Source of the DNA: JANLQX01 sp043775075
GTDB taxonomy: Bacteria; Actinomycetota; Acidimicrobiia; Acidimicrobiales; JANYDT01
Direction: 5' to 3'
Assembly: GCA_043775075.1 (NCBI GenBank)
Contig: JAYVSS010000067.1
Span: forward strand, 1 to 5,072
Length of the DNA stretch: 5,072 bases
Positions 1 to 5,072 of this stretch are shown here, piece after piece (the first letter of the stretch is position 1; every line of letters begins with the position of its first letter). The translations under genes and the position numbers were made by a program. The notes beneath the pieces are model-generated. The model was not told the origin of the DNA and ran no database searches. It saw only the letters and a list, made by a program, of their open reading frames with translations.

Positions 1-366
1 TCCCAGCCTTTGGTGGAGCGCCGGTTGCACCTTGTCCCGGGCGGCGACCGTGTCGGTGATGACTGCGAGAGCATCTTCCTTGCCTATGCCGCCGGCGGCA
101 TAGCGCTTGAGAGGGTTGCACCGGTAGGTGGGGCAGATGGCGGGTCGGTGCCCGTAAACGGTGCAGCATTTGTCGACCAGAGCGGGGCACGGCAACGTGA
201 AATATCGACCTCGCTCTTCGGAGAACTCGATGGGGTGTTTCACCCGCTGCAGGCCGGTGATGTCGTCGCTCTCGACCACTGGCGCCCACGACAGGTAGGT
301 GCCGTCGCAGCACATGCCGCACGAAACGCACAGGTCCGACTCGTCGGGGATCGCGCCCGGTTCCAT
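1..366 (-). CDS. YkgJ-family cysteine-cluster protein, 3' end cut by window edge
   Basis: The minus strand is open from an ATG at 366 to the window edge, giving 122 N-terminal residues with no stop. Nine cysteines are arranged in two groups. The first is DLCVSCGMCC (C13, C16, C19, C20). The second is C60, C67, C68, C78 and C83, including the stretch YGHRPAICPTYRC. This C-x2-C-x2-CC plus C...YxxRPxxC pattern is the signature of the YkgJ-like (UPF0153) putative zinc or iron-sulfur cluster proteins. The biochemical role of the family is poorly defined, so no reaction is assigned. No signal peptide or membrane segment is visible, so it is probably cytoplasmic. It is divergent from the lasso B2 gene, with only 20 bases between the start codons. 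Upstream of the ATG there is no good Shine-Dalgarno, but TAGAGT (379-374, minus) ends 7 bases before it, which would fit a leaderless mRNA. The family call is firm, the start fairly firm. Confidence 0.85.
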   Translation of the reverse strand, partial: MEPGAIPDESDLCVSCGMCCDGTYLSWAPVVESDDITGLQRVKHPIEFSEERGRYFTLPCPALVDKCCTVYGHRPAICPTYRCNPLKRYAAGGIGKEDALAVITDTVAARDKVQPALHQRLG

Positions 367-386
367 CGCCCGAACTCTACACGGAC

Positions 387-857
387 ATGTGGCGGGGCTC
401 CCCGGTGAACCGTCGGCTCCGCCGCCTCCTCTCGCTGTCGCGAAGCGAGTGGTGGTGGTTGGCCCAGTCACTGGTGCTGGTCCCTGCAGTGGCGACGTCG
501 CTGCGGACGGCGGGGTTCGGTCCGACTGCCCGCTGGTTAGCTGATCACTCCTCCGGACCGGCCAGCACCGAGGATGTGAACGTCGCCCGGTCGATCGGTC
601 GGGTGGTCAACATGGTCGCTGCCCGCAAAGTCATCGGCACGCTGTGCCTGGGTCGGTCTCTCGCACTGTGGTTCATGATGCGTCGCCGGGGCTTCGATGG
701 GGAGTTGGTCATCGGAGCCGAGCCGGTTCGCGACGGTGTCCTGCCTGCGCATGCATGGGTCGAGTTGGGCGGGATACCGGTGAACGACGCCGCCGACGTC
801 CGGGACCGATTCGGTAGCTTCGGGCTGCAACTCCCACGGTTGAGTTCGCCCGCATGA
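387..857 (+). CDS. Lasso peptide biosynthesis B2 protein (transglutaminase-like leader peptidase)
   Basis: This 156-residue protein is the cysteine protease that removes the leader from a lasso precursor. The transglutaminase-like fold (Transglut_core3 type) occupies about residues 65-150. The catalytic Cys is C87 in GTLCLGRSL, the His is H122 in PAHAWVEL, and the Asp is D134 in IPVND, all with the spacing usual for B2 proteins. The N-terminal 50 residues are basic, then Trp/Leu-rich (WWWLAQSLVLVPAVA, residues 22-36), as is common for split B2 proteins. Unlike the fused B proteins of proteobacteria (McjB type) there is no room for an RRE domain. No strong ribosome binding site precedes the ATG at 387; a GTG at 405 (residue 7) is an alternative start. 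The stop overlaps the cyclase start in ATGA (854-857), implying translational coupling. The function is inferred from family and context, with high confidence. Confidence 0.9.
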   Translation: MWRGSPVNRRLRRLLSLSRSEWWWLAQSLVLVPAVATSLRTAGFGPTARWLADHSSGPASTEDVNVARSIGRVVNMVAARKVIGTLCLGRSLALWFMMRRRGFDGELVIGAEPVRDGVLPAHAWVELGGIPVNDAADVRDRFGSFGLQLPRLSSPA

Positions 858-2710
858 GCGGCTTCGCCGTGCACGTCGGGAGCGATCGGCCGGCCTCATC
901 GGATCAGGTCGGCCAGATGGTCGCTGGGATCCAGGGTCGGGGACCCGATGGGGTCACCGTTCACCAGCTCGACAACGTGACCCTGGTCCACGGTCAGTTC
1001 ATCACGACGGCCGAGGCCCGTCTCGAGGTGCAACCGCTGCACCATGCGACGCGCCCGTGGTGGCTGGTCGCCGACGTCCGCATCGACAACCGCGATGATC
1101 TGCGCGCAGAGCTTGCCGGGACGATCACTCACCCGCTGGTGACCGACCCTGATTTTGTGATGGGCGCATATGAACGTTGGGGTCACCGGGCGGCCGAGCA
1201 CCTCATCGGGGACTTCGCGTACGCCATCTGGGACGGAGAGCGAAAGACGCTGGCGGCCGGCCGAGACCATATCGGCGTCCGACCGCTTTATTGGGCCACT
1301 GCGCTGGACGGTTCGCTGGCGGTCGGCTCCACGATTCCGTCCGTTCTGAACGCCACCGGCGTCGACCTCACCCCTGACATCTGCTACCTCGCCGACTACG
1401 GCCGATCCATGTCGGTCGATCCGGCGGCCACTCCATATGTCCACGTACATCGTGTGCCAGGCGGGCACGTCATGACGGCATCGATGGGGCACGCACCGGT
1501 CGTCGAGCGCTTTTGGTTCCTCGACGTCGCCCGCCGTCGCGTCGACACCGCCACCGCCGCAGCGGAGGTGTCACGCCTTTTCCACCAGGCCGTGGCCGCT
1601 CGGGTGCGGTCCGACCGGCCCGTGGCTGCGCAGGTCAGTGGTGGATTCGATTCCACATCCGTCGCCGGGGCGGCCGTGGCGATCGCCGGGCGTGATCAGG
1701 TGGTGGGGGTGGCAGTGGTCTTCCCGGGGCTGGACTGCGACGAATCGTCGTACATTGATGCCGCGTCGGCCGCCATGGGTATCTACGTTCATCGGCTCGA
1801 CGCGCCGGCCTGTGGGCCCTACGACTTCGCCGACGAGGTCCGCCGGACACTCGATCTGCCCAGCACGCCAGACAGCAAGTGGTTCGTTCCGTTGGACCGG
1901 ATGTGTGCCTCGCTCGGATGCCGGGTAGTGCTGGACGGCCAATGTGGCGATCATCTGCTCATCGGCTCCCTGGAGGGCGCAGCGACTGGCTTACTTACGC
2001 GCGGTCACCCCCTTCGCTGGTGGCGCCTCATGCATCGGGCGGGCTTCACCGGAGCCTCCGCCGCCAAGTACACGGCCCGTGAGGCGGCTCGTGCCATGGT
2101 GTTCATGCTCCCGGCCGCTGGCACCGAAGCCATCATGAGCCGGTTCCGCCGCAGCCGCACGCCGGGCTTCGGCGGATTCATTCGAGCCGATGTCGTCGGA
2201 TCGGCTCCCGTTCCCCTTCCACGGCCGATGCCTGGTGGATGGAAGCGCACCCGCACGCACCGCCAGGCCAATTACCTTGGCGACATGTCGTGGTTCGTGG
2301 ACTTGTGGGACCGACTGAGCATTCCTTCGGGTGTGGAGGCGCGGCATCCCTTCCTCGATATCCGCCTCATCGAATACGTCCTGTCGCTGGGCGAGGACAT
2401 GGTGACGGCGGGGGACCTCAACCGCGGGCTGCACCGGCTGGCCCTGGCCCATGGCCTGCCATCGGCCACCCTGAACCGTTCGGACAAGGCATCGTTCAAC
2501 GAACCATGGGTGCGGGCGGCGTTGTCCATCGCGCGGTCGCTCGGGCGCCTTCGGGCACTCAACGATGACCGGTGGAACGAGCTCCTGGAGTTGGACCCGC
2601 TCGAGGCGTCGCTGGCGGCCATCGAACACGACCCGTGGCCGGCTGATGGTGTGTGGGGGTGGTGGAACAGCCTTTCGCTGTGCCTATGGCTGGGAATTAT
2701 TCAGCTCTAG
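854..2710 (+). CDS. Lasso cyclase (asparagine synthetase-like C protein)
   Basis: This 618-residue protein resembles class B asparagine synthetase. In lasso pathways it adenylates the Asp/Glu side chain of the core with ATP and closes the macrolactam with the N-terminal amine. Residues 1-215 form the Ntn/glutaminase-like domain, recognisable from GRGPDG (28-33), GDFAYAIWD (119-127) and GRDHIGVRPLYW. The glutaminase nucleophile Cys2 is absent (the protein begins MSGF instead of MCGI), as expected for a cyclase that does not use glutamine. The synthetase domain has the PP-loop SGGFDS (262-267), LDGQCGDHLLIG (360-371) and GVEARHPFLD (493-502), ending near the terminus in SDKASFNEPW. The start overlaps the B2 stop by four bases. 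The precursor gene begins 64 bases downstream. An ordinary asparagine synthetase is ruled out by the missing Cys2 and by the B2 and precursor neighbours. Confidence 0.92.
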   Translation: MSGFAVHVGSDRPASSDQVGQMVAGIQGRGPDGVTVHQLDNVTLVHGQFITTAEARLEVQPLHHATRPWWLVADVRIDNRDDLRAELAGTITHPLVTDPDFVMGAYERWGHRAAEHLIGDFAYAIWDGERKTLAAGRDHIGVRPLYWATALDGSLAVGSTIPSVLNATGVDLTPDICYLADYGRSMSVDPAATPYVHVHRVPGGHVMTASMGHAPVVERFWFLDVARRRVDTATAAAEVSRLFHQAVAARVRSDRPVAAQVSGGFDSTSVAGAAVAIAGRDQVVGVAVVFPGLDCDESSYIDAASAAMGIYVHRLDAPACGPYDFADEVRRTLDLPSTPDSKWFVPLDRMCASLGCRVVLDGQCGDHLLIGSLEGAATGLLTRGHPLRWWRLMHRAGFTGASAAKYTAREAARAMVFMLPAAGTEAIMSRFRRSRTPGFGGFIRADVVGSAPVPLPRPMPGGWKRTRTHRQANYLGDMSWFVDLWDRLSIPSGVEARHPFLDIRLIEYVLSLGEDMVTAGDLNRGLHRLALAHGLPSATLNRSDKASFNEPWVRAALSIARSLGRLRALNDDRWNELLELDPLEASLAAIEHDPWPADGVWGWWNSLSLCLWLGIIQL

Positions 2711-2727
2711 CCACTGAGCGTGTTTCG

Positions 2728-2754
2728 TTGTAAGGTGAGTGTCCCAATTAGTTT
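2728..2754 (+). promoter_or_regulatory. Possible promoter of the lasso precursor gene
   Basis: The 64-base gap between the cyclase and the precursor gene holds TTGTAA (2728-2733) and TAGTTT (2749-2754), which resemble -35 and -10 boxes, separated by 15 bases. A start site about 7 bases further on would leave a short leader containing just the ribosome binding site. The spacer is shorter than ideal and the box matches are only partial. Separate, stronger transcription of the precursor would make biological sense, but read-through from the B2-C unit is equally possible. Confidence 0.28.
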
Positions 2755-2763
2755 CACATCGAC

Positions 2764-2768
2764 AGGAG
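2764..2768 (+). promoter_or_regulatory. Ribosome binding site of the lasso precursor gene
   Basis: AGGAG lies six bases upstream of the ATG at 2775. This is much stronger than anything in front of the B2 or cyclase genes. It fixes the start of the short precursor ORF and supports its being translated, probably at a higher level than the enzymes. Confidence 0.75.
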
Positions 2769-2774
2769 CTCAGC

Positions 2775-2897
2775 ATGAAGAAGACCTATCAGGCTATGAA
2801 CGTTACGGATCTCGGCGCGTTGAAGACGCTCACCACAGGTTCAGGAAGCGGCAACGTCGATGGTAAAGGTAAAAATGATGGCAGCCCCAAGAATTGA
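2775..2897 (+). CDS. Lasso peptide precursor (A peptide), 40 residues
   Basis: A 40-codon ORF encodes a 21-residue leader (MKKTYQAMNVTD...LKTLTT) and a 19-residue core, GSGSGNVDGKGKNDGSPKN. The leader shows the lasso pattern Y-x2-P-x-L-x3-G-x-F-x3-T in exact spacing: Y5, M8 (in place of Pro), V10, G14, L16 and T20. T20 is the conserved Thr at position -2 from the cut. Cleavage after T21 would expose Gly1, and Asp8 (D29) is ideally placed for an 8-residue macrolactam. The remaining 11 residues would form the loop and tail. There is no Cys, so it would be a class II lasso peptide. The hand-computed monoisotopic mass of the cyclised core is about 1755.81 Da. A hand count gives about 50% GC, well below the neighbouring genes. 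The gene lies directly after the cyclase and before a terminator. The core lacks aromatic residues, and its 3' end is affected by a tandem duplication. Lasso identity is strongly inferred; the ring position is inferred. Confidence 0.88.
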   Translation: MKKTYQAMNVTDLGALKTLTTGSGSGNVDGKGKNDGSPKN

Positions 2898-2909
2898 TGG
2901 CAGCCCCAA
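2876..2909 (+). repeat. Tandem direct repeat across the precursor stop codon
   Basis: The 15-mer TGATGGCAGCCCCAA occurs at 2876-2890 and again, exactly, at 2895-2909, a period of 19 bases. The first copy is read as (N)DGSPK in the precursor, which then stops at TGA (2895-2897). Because 19 is not a multiple of three, the second copy lies in a shifted frame. In its own frame it reads DGSPNKA followed by TAG (2896-2919). The bases just before each copy are also alike. This looks like a recent slippage or duplication event that replaced the original C-terminus. Confidence 0.85.
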
Positions 2910-2945
2910 CAAGGCATAGTCCTCCCAAAGCCAGCCTCCGCTTCG

Positions 2946-2983
2946 GGACACCATTGCTCCGGTGATGGTGTCCTTTTTGTTTT
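2946..2983 (+). terminator. Intrinsic terminator of the lasso cluster
   Basis: GGACACCAT (2946-2954) pairs perfectly with ATGGTGTCC (2965-2973). Two wobble pairs and one C-G pair extend the stem to 12 bp, closed by the tetraloop TCCG (2958-2961). TTTTTGTTTT follows directly. This is a textbook rho-independent terminator for plus-strand transcripts, placed 48 bases after the precursor stop. There is no T-run on the other side, so it should not stop csoR transcription coming from the right. Confidence 0.92.
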
Positions 2984-3025
2984 CTACAGCGACAGGTTCG
3001 TAACTGCGCTTCGCGAAGTTGCCGG

Positions 3026-3337
3026 CTAGGACTTGAGAAGGCGTTCGACCGCCCGGGTTGCCTCGGTGAGTTTCTCCGCCCCGGTCGGTCCACCTTTGGC
3101 CACGGCGTCGGCCACGCAGTGGTGGAGATGTTCGTCAAGCAGGCGAACGGCCACGCTTTGTAGCGCCTTGGTTACCGATGCGATCTGTGTGAGGACGTCG
3201 ATACAGTACTTGTCCTCCTCCACCATGCGCTGGAGGCCGCGAACCTGGCCCTCGATACGGCGTAGGCGAGCGAGGTGATCGCTGCGATTCGTGGCGTAGC
3301 CGACGGCAGGGACGGTCTGAATATTCTTCCGGGCCAT
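3026..3337 (-). CDS. csoR: Copper-sensing transcriptional repressor CsoR
   Basis: This 103-residue all-helical regulator belongs to the CsoR/RcnR (DUF156) family. The family motif HLARLRRIEGQVRGL is at 21-35. The Cu(I) ligands are C45 (in KYCIDVL), H70 and C74 (in EHLHHC), matching the Cys / His-x3-Cys triad of copper-sensing members. A nickel sensor of the RcnR type or a persulfide sensor of the CstR type would lack this set. Apo-CsoR represses; Cu(I) binding releases DNA. The start MARKNIQ at 3337 is chosen because a longer frame to 3448 would run across the operator and into copZ. No Shine-Dalgarno lies before the ATG, but TACAGT ends six bases upstream of it, suggesting a leaderless transcript. 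It is divergent from copZ-copA, with the operator in the gap, so it probably regulates both sides, including itself. Confidence 0.93.
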   Translation of the reverse strand: MARKNIQTVPAVGYATNRSDHLARLRRIEGQVRGLQRMVEEDKYCIDVLTQIASVTKALQSVAVRLLDEHLHHCVADAVAKGGPTGAEKLTEATRAVERLLKS

Positions 3338-3339
3338 GT

Positions 3340-3366
3340 TTGTACTGTACCCCCGTAGGGTATCTT
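3340..3366 (+). promoter_or_regulatory. Possible copZ-copA promoter
   Basis: TTGTAC (3340-3345) and TATCTT (3361-3366) could serve as -35 and -10 boxes, 15 bases apart, with the operator filling the spacer. Short or odd spacers are common in metal-responsive promoters, but the -35 match is weak. The location is restricted by the small gap, the exact boxes are uncertain. Confidence 0.35.
3348..3362. promoter_or_regulatory. CsoR-type operator between csoR and copZ
   Basis: TACCCCCGTAGGGTA contains the inverted repeat TACCC-N5-GGGTA, the GC-rich core with TA ends typical of CsoR binding sites. It lies in the 57-base gap between the divergent starts of csoR (3337) and copZ (3395). It sits where it would block RNA polymerase for both genes: directly upstream of the csoR -10-like TACAGT, and between the possible -35 and -10 boxes of copZ. 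Binding is inferred from the motif and position, not shown. Confidence 0.8.
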
Positions 3367-3382
3367 GAGCACAACCCCTTCG

Positions 3383-3388
3383 AAGGAG
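3383..3388 (+). promoter_or_regulatory. Ribosome binding site of copZ
   Basis: AAGGAG lies six bases before the ATG at 3395. It decides against the in-frame TTG at 3365, which would add ten residues unlike the family and has no such site in front. Confidence 0.75.
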
Positions 3389-3394
3389 TGCTCC

Positions 3395-3607
3395 ATGTCC
3401 GCGACTACCGCTCTCACTCTCACCGTGCCCGAAATGAGCTGCCAGCACTGCGTCAACGCCATTACCGGCGAGGTCAAATCGCTTATAGGGGTGGACAGCG
3501 TGGTGATTGACCTCGACGAAAAATCGGTCGTCGTGAGCGGCTCCGACCTCAACGAACAGGCGATCCGTGCGGCGATCGTCGAAGCGGGATACGCGGCAAC
3601 GCCATGA
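3395..3607 (+). CDS. copZ: Copper chaperone CopZ (heavy-metal-associated domain protein)
   Basis: This 70-residue protein is a single HMA domain with the usual beta-alpha-beta-beta-alpha-beta layout and normal length for CopZ. The Cu(I)-binding motif is MSCQHC (M14, C16, C19) in the first loop, followed by helix VNAITGEVKSL and strands around VDSVVIDLDEKSVVVSG. The C-terminal AGYAATP is typical. It carries Cu(I) in the cytoplasm to the N-terminal domain of CopA and may hand copper to CsoR. The stop codon overlaps the copA start in ATGA (3604-3607), so the two are translationally coupled and expressed from one CsoR-controlled promoter. Confidence 0.93.
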   Translation: MSATTALTLTVPEMSCQHCVNAITGEVKSLIGVDSVVIDLDEKSVVVSGSDLNEQAIRAAIVEAGYAATP

Positions 3608-5072
3608 CTGATGCGGCTGTCGACGACACTGCGGCGACCGTCGGCCCGGACGGCGAGCGGGTTCGGCTCACCATCAGCGGGATGACGTGTGCGTCTTGCG
3701 CGGCTCGTATCGAGAAACGTCTCAACAAGATCGATGGCGTTCAGGCCACGGTGAACTACGCCACGGAGCAAGCCAGCGTTGTCTACGCCGCCGATCGAGT
3801 GAGCACCGATGACCTTATCCAAGCCGTCACCTCGATTGGGTACGAAGCCGCCCTACCTGCGGCCAAACCCACCGCTCCCCCGCCAGTTACGTCGGGCGCC
3901 ATTCCAGGACCGGTCCCCACTACGACGGCCGTCGCCGCTCATGCTGGCCCCACGCCGACCGACGCCGACGCCGACGCCGCCCGTCACCTCACGACGTTGC
4001 GCCAGCGGCTGCTCATCTCCGCTGCGCTGACCGTTCCCGTGGCGGCGATGTCCATGATCCGGCCGCTGCAATTCGATAACTGGCAGTGGCTGGCGCTCAC
4101 GCTGGCGTCGCCGGTGGTGATCTGGGGCGGCTGGCCGTTTCACCGGGCGGCGGTGATGAACGCCCGCCACGGCGCGACGACGATGGACACGCTCATCTCG
4201 GTGGGCACGTTGGCGGCGTTCGCCTGGTCGCTCTATGCGTTGTTCTTCGGTGACGCCGGCATGGTCGGCATGCGTATGGGGTTCGAGTTGACCCTCCGCC
4301 GAGACGCCTCGGCCGAACATCTCTACCTTGAGGTGGCCTCGGCGGTCATCGTGTTTCTCCTCGCCGGGCGCTACTTCGAGACGCGGGCGAAACGACAGGC
4401 CGGAGCGGCGTTGCGGGCCTTGCTCCAGCTCGGGGCGAAGGACGCCACCCTGCTCGACGAGGACGGCAACGAACGCCGGGTTCCGATCGAGTCGATCGTG
4501 GTGGGGAATCGGTTCATCGTTCGTCCGGGCGAGAAGATCGCCACCGATGGCATCGTGGAGGACGGCGCGTCGGCAGTGGATGCATCGATGATTACCGGCG
4601 AAAGCGTGCCGGTCGAAGTCGGCGTCGGAACACCGGTCACGGGTGCCACGGTGAACGTGGGCGGCCGCATCGTGGTGCGGGCGACCCGGGTCGGCGCCGA
4701 CACCGCTCTTGCTCAGATGGCCCGGCTGGTGGAAGACGCTCAGGCGGGCAAGGCTCCAGTACAGCGCCTGGCCGACCGGGTGTCAGCGGTATTCGTACCC
4801 GTGGTCATGGGCCTGGCGGTTGCGACATTCGCGTTTTGGATGTTCCATGGCGACGGCGGCCGTACGGCCTTCACCGCCGCAGTTGCGGTGCTCATTATCG
4901 CCTGCCCATGCGCGCTCGGACTGGCCACGCCCACCGCTCTCCTCGTTGGCACCGGCCGGGGGGCGCAGCTCGGCGTCATCATCAAGGGCCCCGAGATTCT
5001 GGAATCAACCCGCCGGGTAGACACCATCGTGCTCGACAAGACCGGAACAATCACCACCGGACAGATGACGTT
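3604..5072 (+). CDS. copA: Copper-exporting P1B-type ATPase CopA, 3' end cut by window edge
   Basis: The frame is open from the ATG at 3604 to the window edge; 489 full codons are visible of a family length near 750. An N-terminal HMA domain (about 19-84) has GMTCASC (26-32). A Pro/Ala/Thr-rich linker with a DADADA run follows (about 85-127). Six membrane segments lie near 136-152, 160-179, 194-216, 240-259, 395-414 and 423-449. The outer loop after the third has M220, M223 and M225. The actuator motif TGES is at 331-334, the ion-channel motif CPC at 434-436, and the phosphorylation motif DKTGT at 478-482 (D478). CPC and the HMA domain mark a Cu(I) exporter (P1B-1). The nucleotide-binding domain and the last two membrane segments lie beyond the edge. 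No strong ribosome binding site is present; expression is coupled to copZ by the ATGA overlap. Confidence 0.95.
   Translation, partial: MTDAAVDDTAATVGPDGERVRLTISGMTCASCAARIEKRLNKIDGVQATVNYATEQASVVYAADRVSTDDLIQAVTSIGYEAALPAAKPTAPPPVTSGAIPGPVPTTTAVAAHAGPTPTDADADAARHLTTLRQRLLISAALTVPVAAMSMIRPLQFDNWQWLALTLASPVVIWGGWPFHRAAVMNARHGATTMDTLISVGTLAAFAWSLYALFFGDAGMVGMRMGFELTLRRDASAEHLYLEVASAVIVFLLAGRYFETRAKRQAGAALRALLQLGAKDATLLDEDGNERRVPIESIVVGNRFIVRPGEKIATDGIVEDGASAVDASMITGESVPVEVGVGTPVTGATVNVGGRIVVRATRVGADTALAQMARLVEDAQAGKAPVQRLADRVSAVFVPVVMGLAVATFAFWMFHGDGGRTAFTAAVAVLIIACPCALGLATPTALLVGTGRGAQLGVIIKGPEILESTRRVDTIVLDKTGTITTGQMT

Noticed and set aside
85..102. Perfect 18-base palindrome TATGCCGCCGGCGGCATA
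   Set aside because: It lies inside the ykgJ-like coding region and encodes YAAGGI with codons normal for this genome. GC-rich coding repeats of Ala and Gly codons readily give such palindromes, and no promoter is near.
896..2629. Long minus-strand open frames opposite the cyclase gene
   Set aside because: They are frames opened by high GC content, with Arg/Pro/His-rich translations lacking any recognisable motif, while the plus strand has clear catalytic motifs throughout.
854..2710. An ordinary asparagine synthetase (asnB)
   Set aside because: The glutaminase nucleophile Cys2 is replaced by Ser, and the gene is coupled to a B2 protease and followed by a lasso precursor.
2897..2965. Short ORF starting at the ATG inside the second repeat, as a second precursor
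   Set aside because: It has no ribosome binding site or lasso leader features and runs into the terminator stem.
3009..3018. Palindrome CTTCGCGAAG just past the csoR stop, as a csoR terminator
   Set aside because: The stem is short and no T-run follows it on the minus strand, so it cannot be supported as a terminator.
2711..3394. A functional link between the lasso peptide and copper (a copper-binding peptide)
   Set aside because: The core has no Cys, His or Met, and a strong terminator and opposite orientation separate the two units. Proximity alone does not support it.
3955..3981. Run of GACGCC triplet pairs in copA as a regulatory repeat
   Set aside because: It encodes an Asp-Ala run in the low-complexity linker between the HMA domain and the first membrane segment, where such sequence is common.

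Overview
The window reads as chromosomal DNA of a high-GC Gram-positive bacterium, most likely an actinomycete in the broad sense (Actinomycetota). The reasons are GC-rich codon use in every large gene, a split-type lasso-peptide protease and cyclase as found in actinobacteria, and a CsoR/CopZ/CopA copper cassette. The exact genus cannot be read from the sequence.

Layout. (1) Positions 1-366, minus strand: the N-terminal 122 residues of a YkgJ-type cysteine-cluster protein that runs off the left edge. (2) Positions 387-2897, plus strand: a compact lasso-peptide biosynthetic cluster. It holds a B2 leader peptidase, an overlapping asparagine-synthetase-like lasso cyclase (C protein) and, after 64 bases, a 40-codon precursor gene with its own ribosome binding site. 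A strong intrinsic terminator at 2946-2983 closes the unit. (3) Positions 3026-5072: a copper homeostasis cassette. csoR lies on the minus strand, divergent from copZ and copA on the plus strand, with a palindromic CsoR-type operator in the 57-base gap. copA is cut by the right edge after the phosphorylation motif DKTGT.

How the genes work together. The precursor has a leader whose recognition positions (Tyr, aliphatic, Gly, aliphatic, Thr) sit at exactly the usual lasso spacing. It is followed by a 19-residue core, GSGSGNVDGKGKNDGSPKN. B2 should cut between T21 and G22. The cyclase should then join the new Gly1 amine to the Asp8 side chain, giving an 8-membered macrolactam ring. In the copper cassette, Cu(I) binding by CsoR should release the operator; CopZ then carries Cu(I) to CopA, which pumps it out.

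Most notable. The small precursor gene is easy to miss. Its core lacks any aromatic or arginine residue that could serve as a conventional plug. A 19-bp-period tandem duplication at its 3' end seems to have changed the C-terminus of the peptide. No RRE (B1, PqqD-like) recognition protein and no exporter are encoded in the cluster, and the gene order is B2-C-A with the precursor last.
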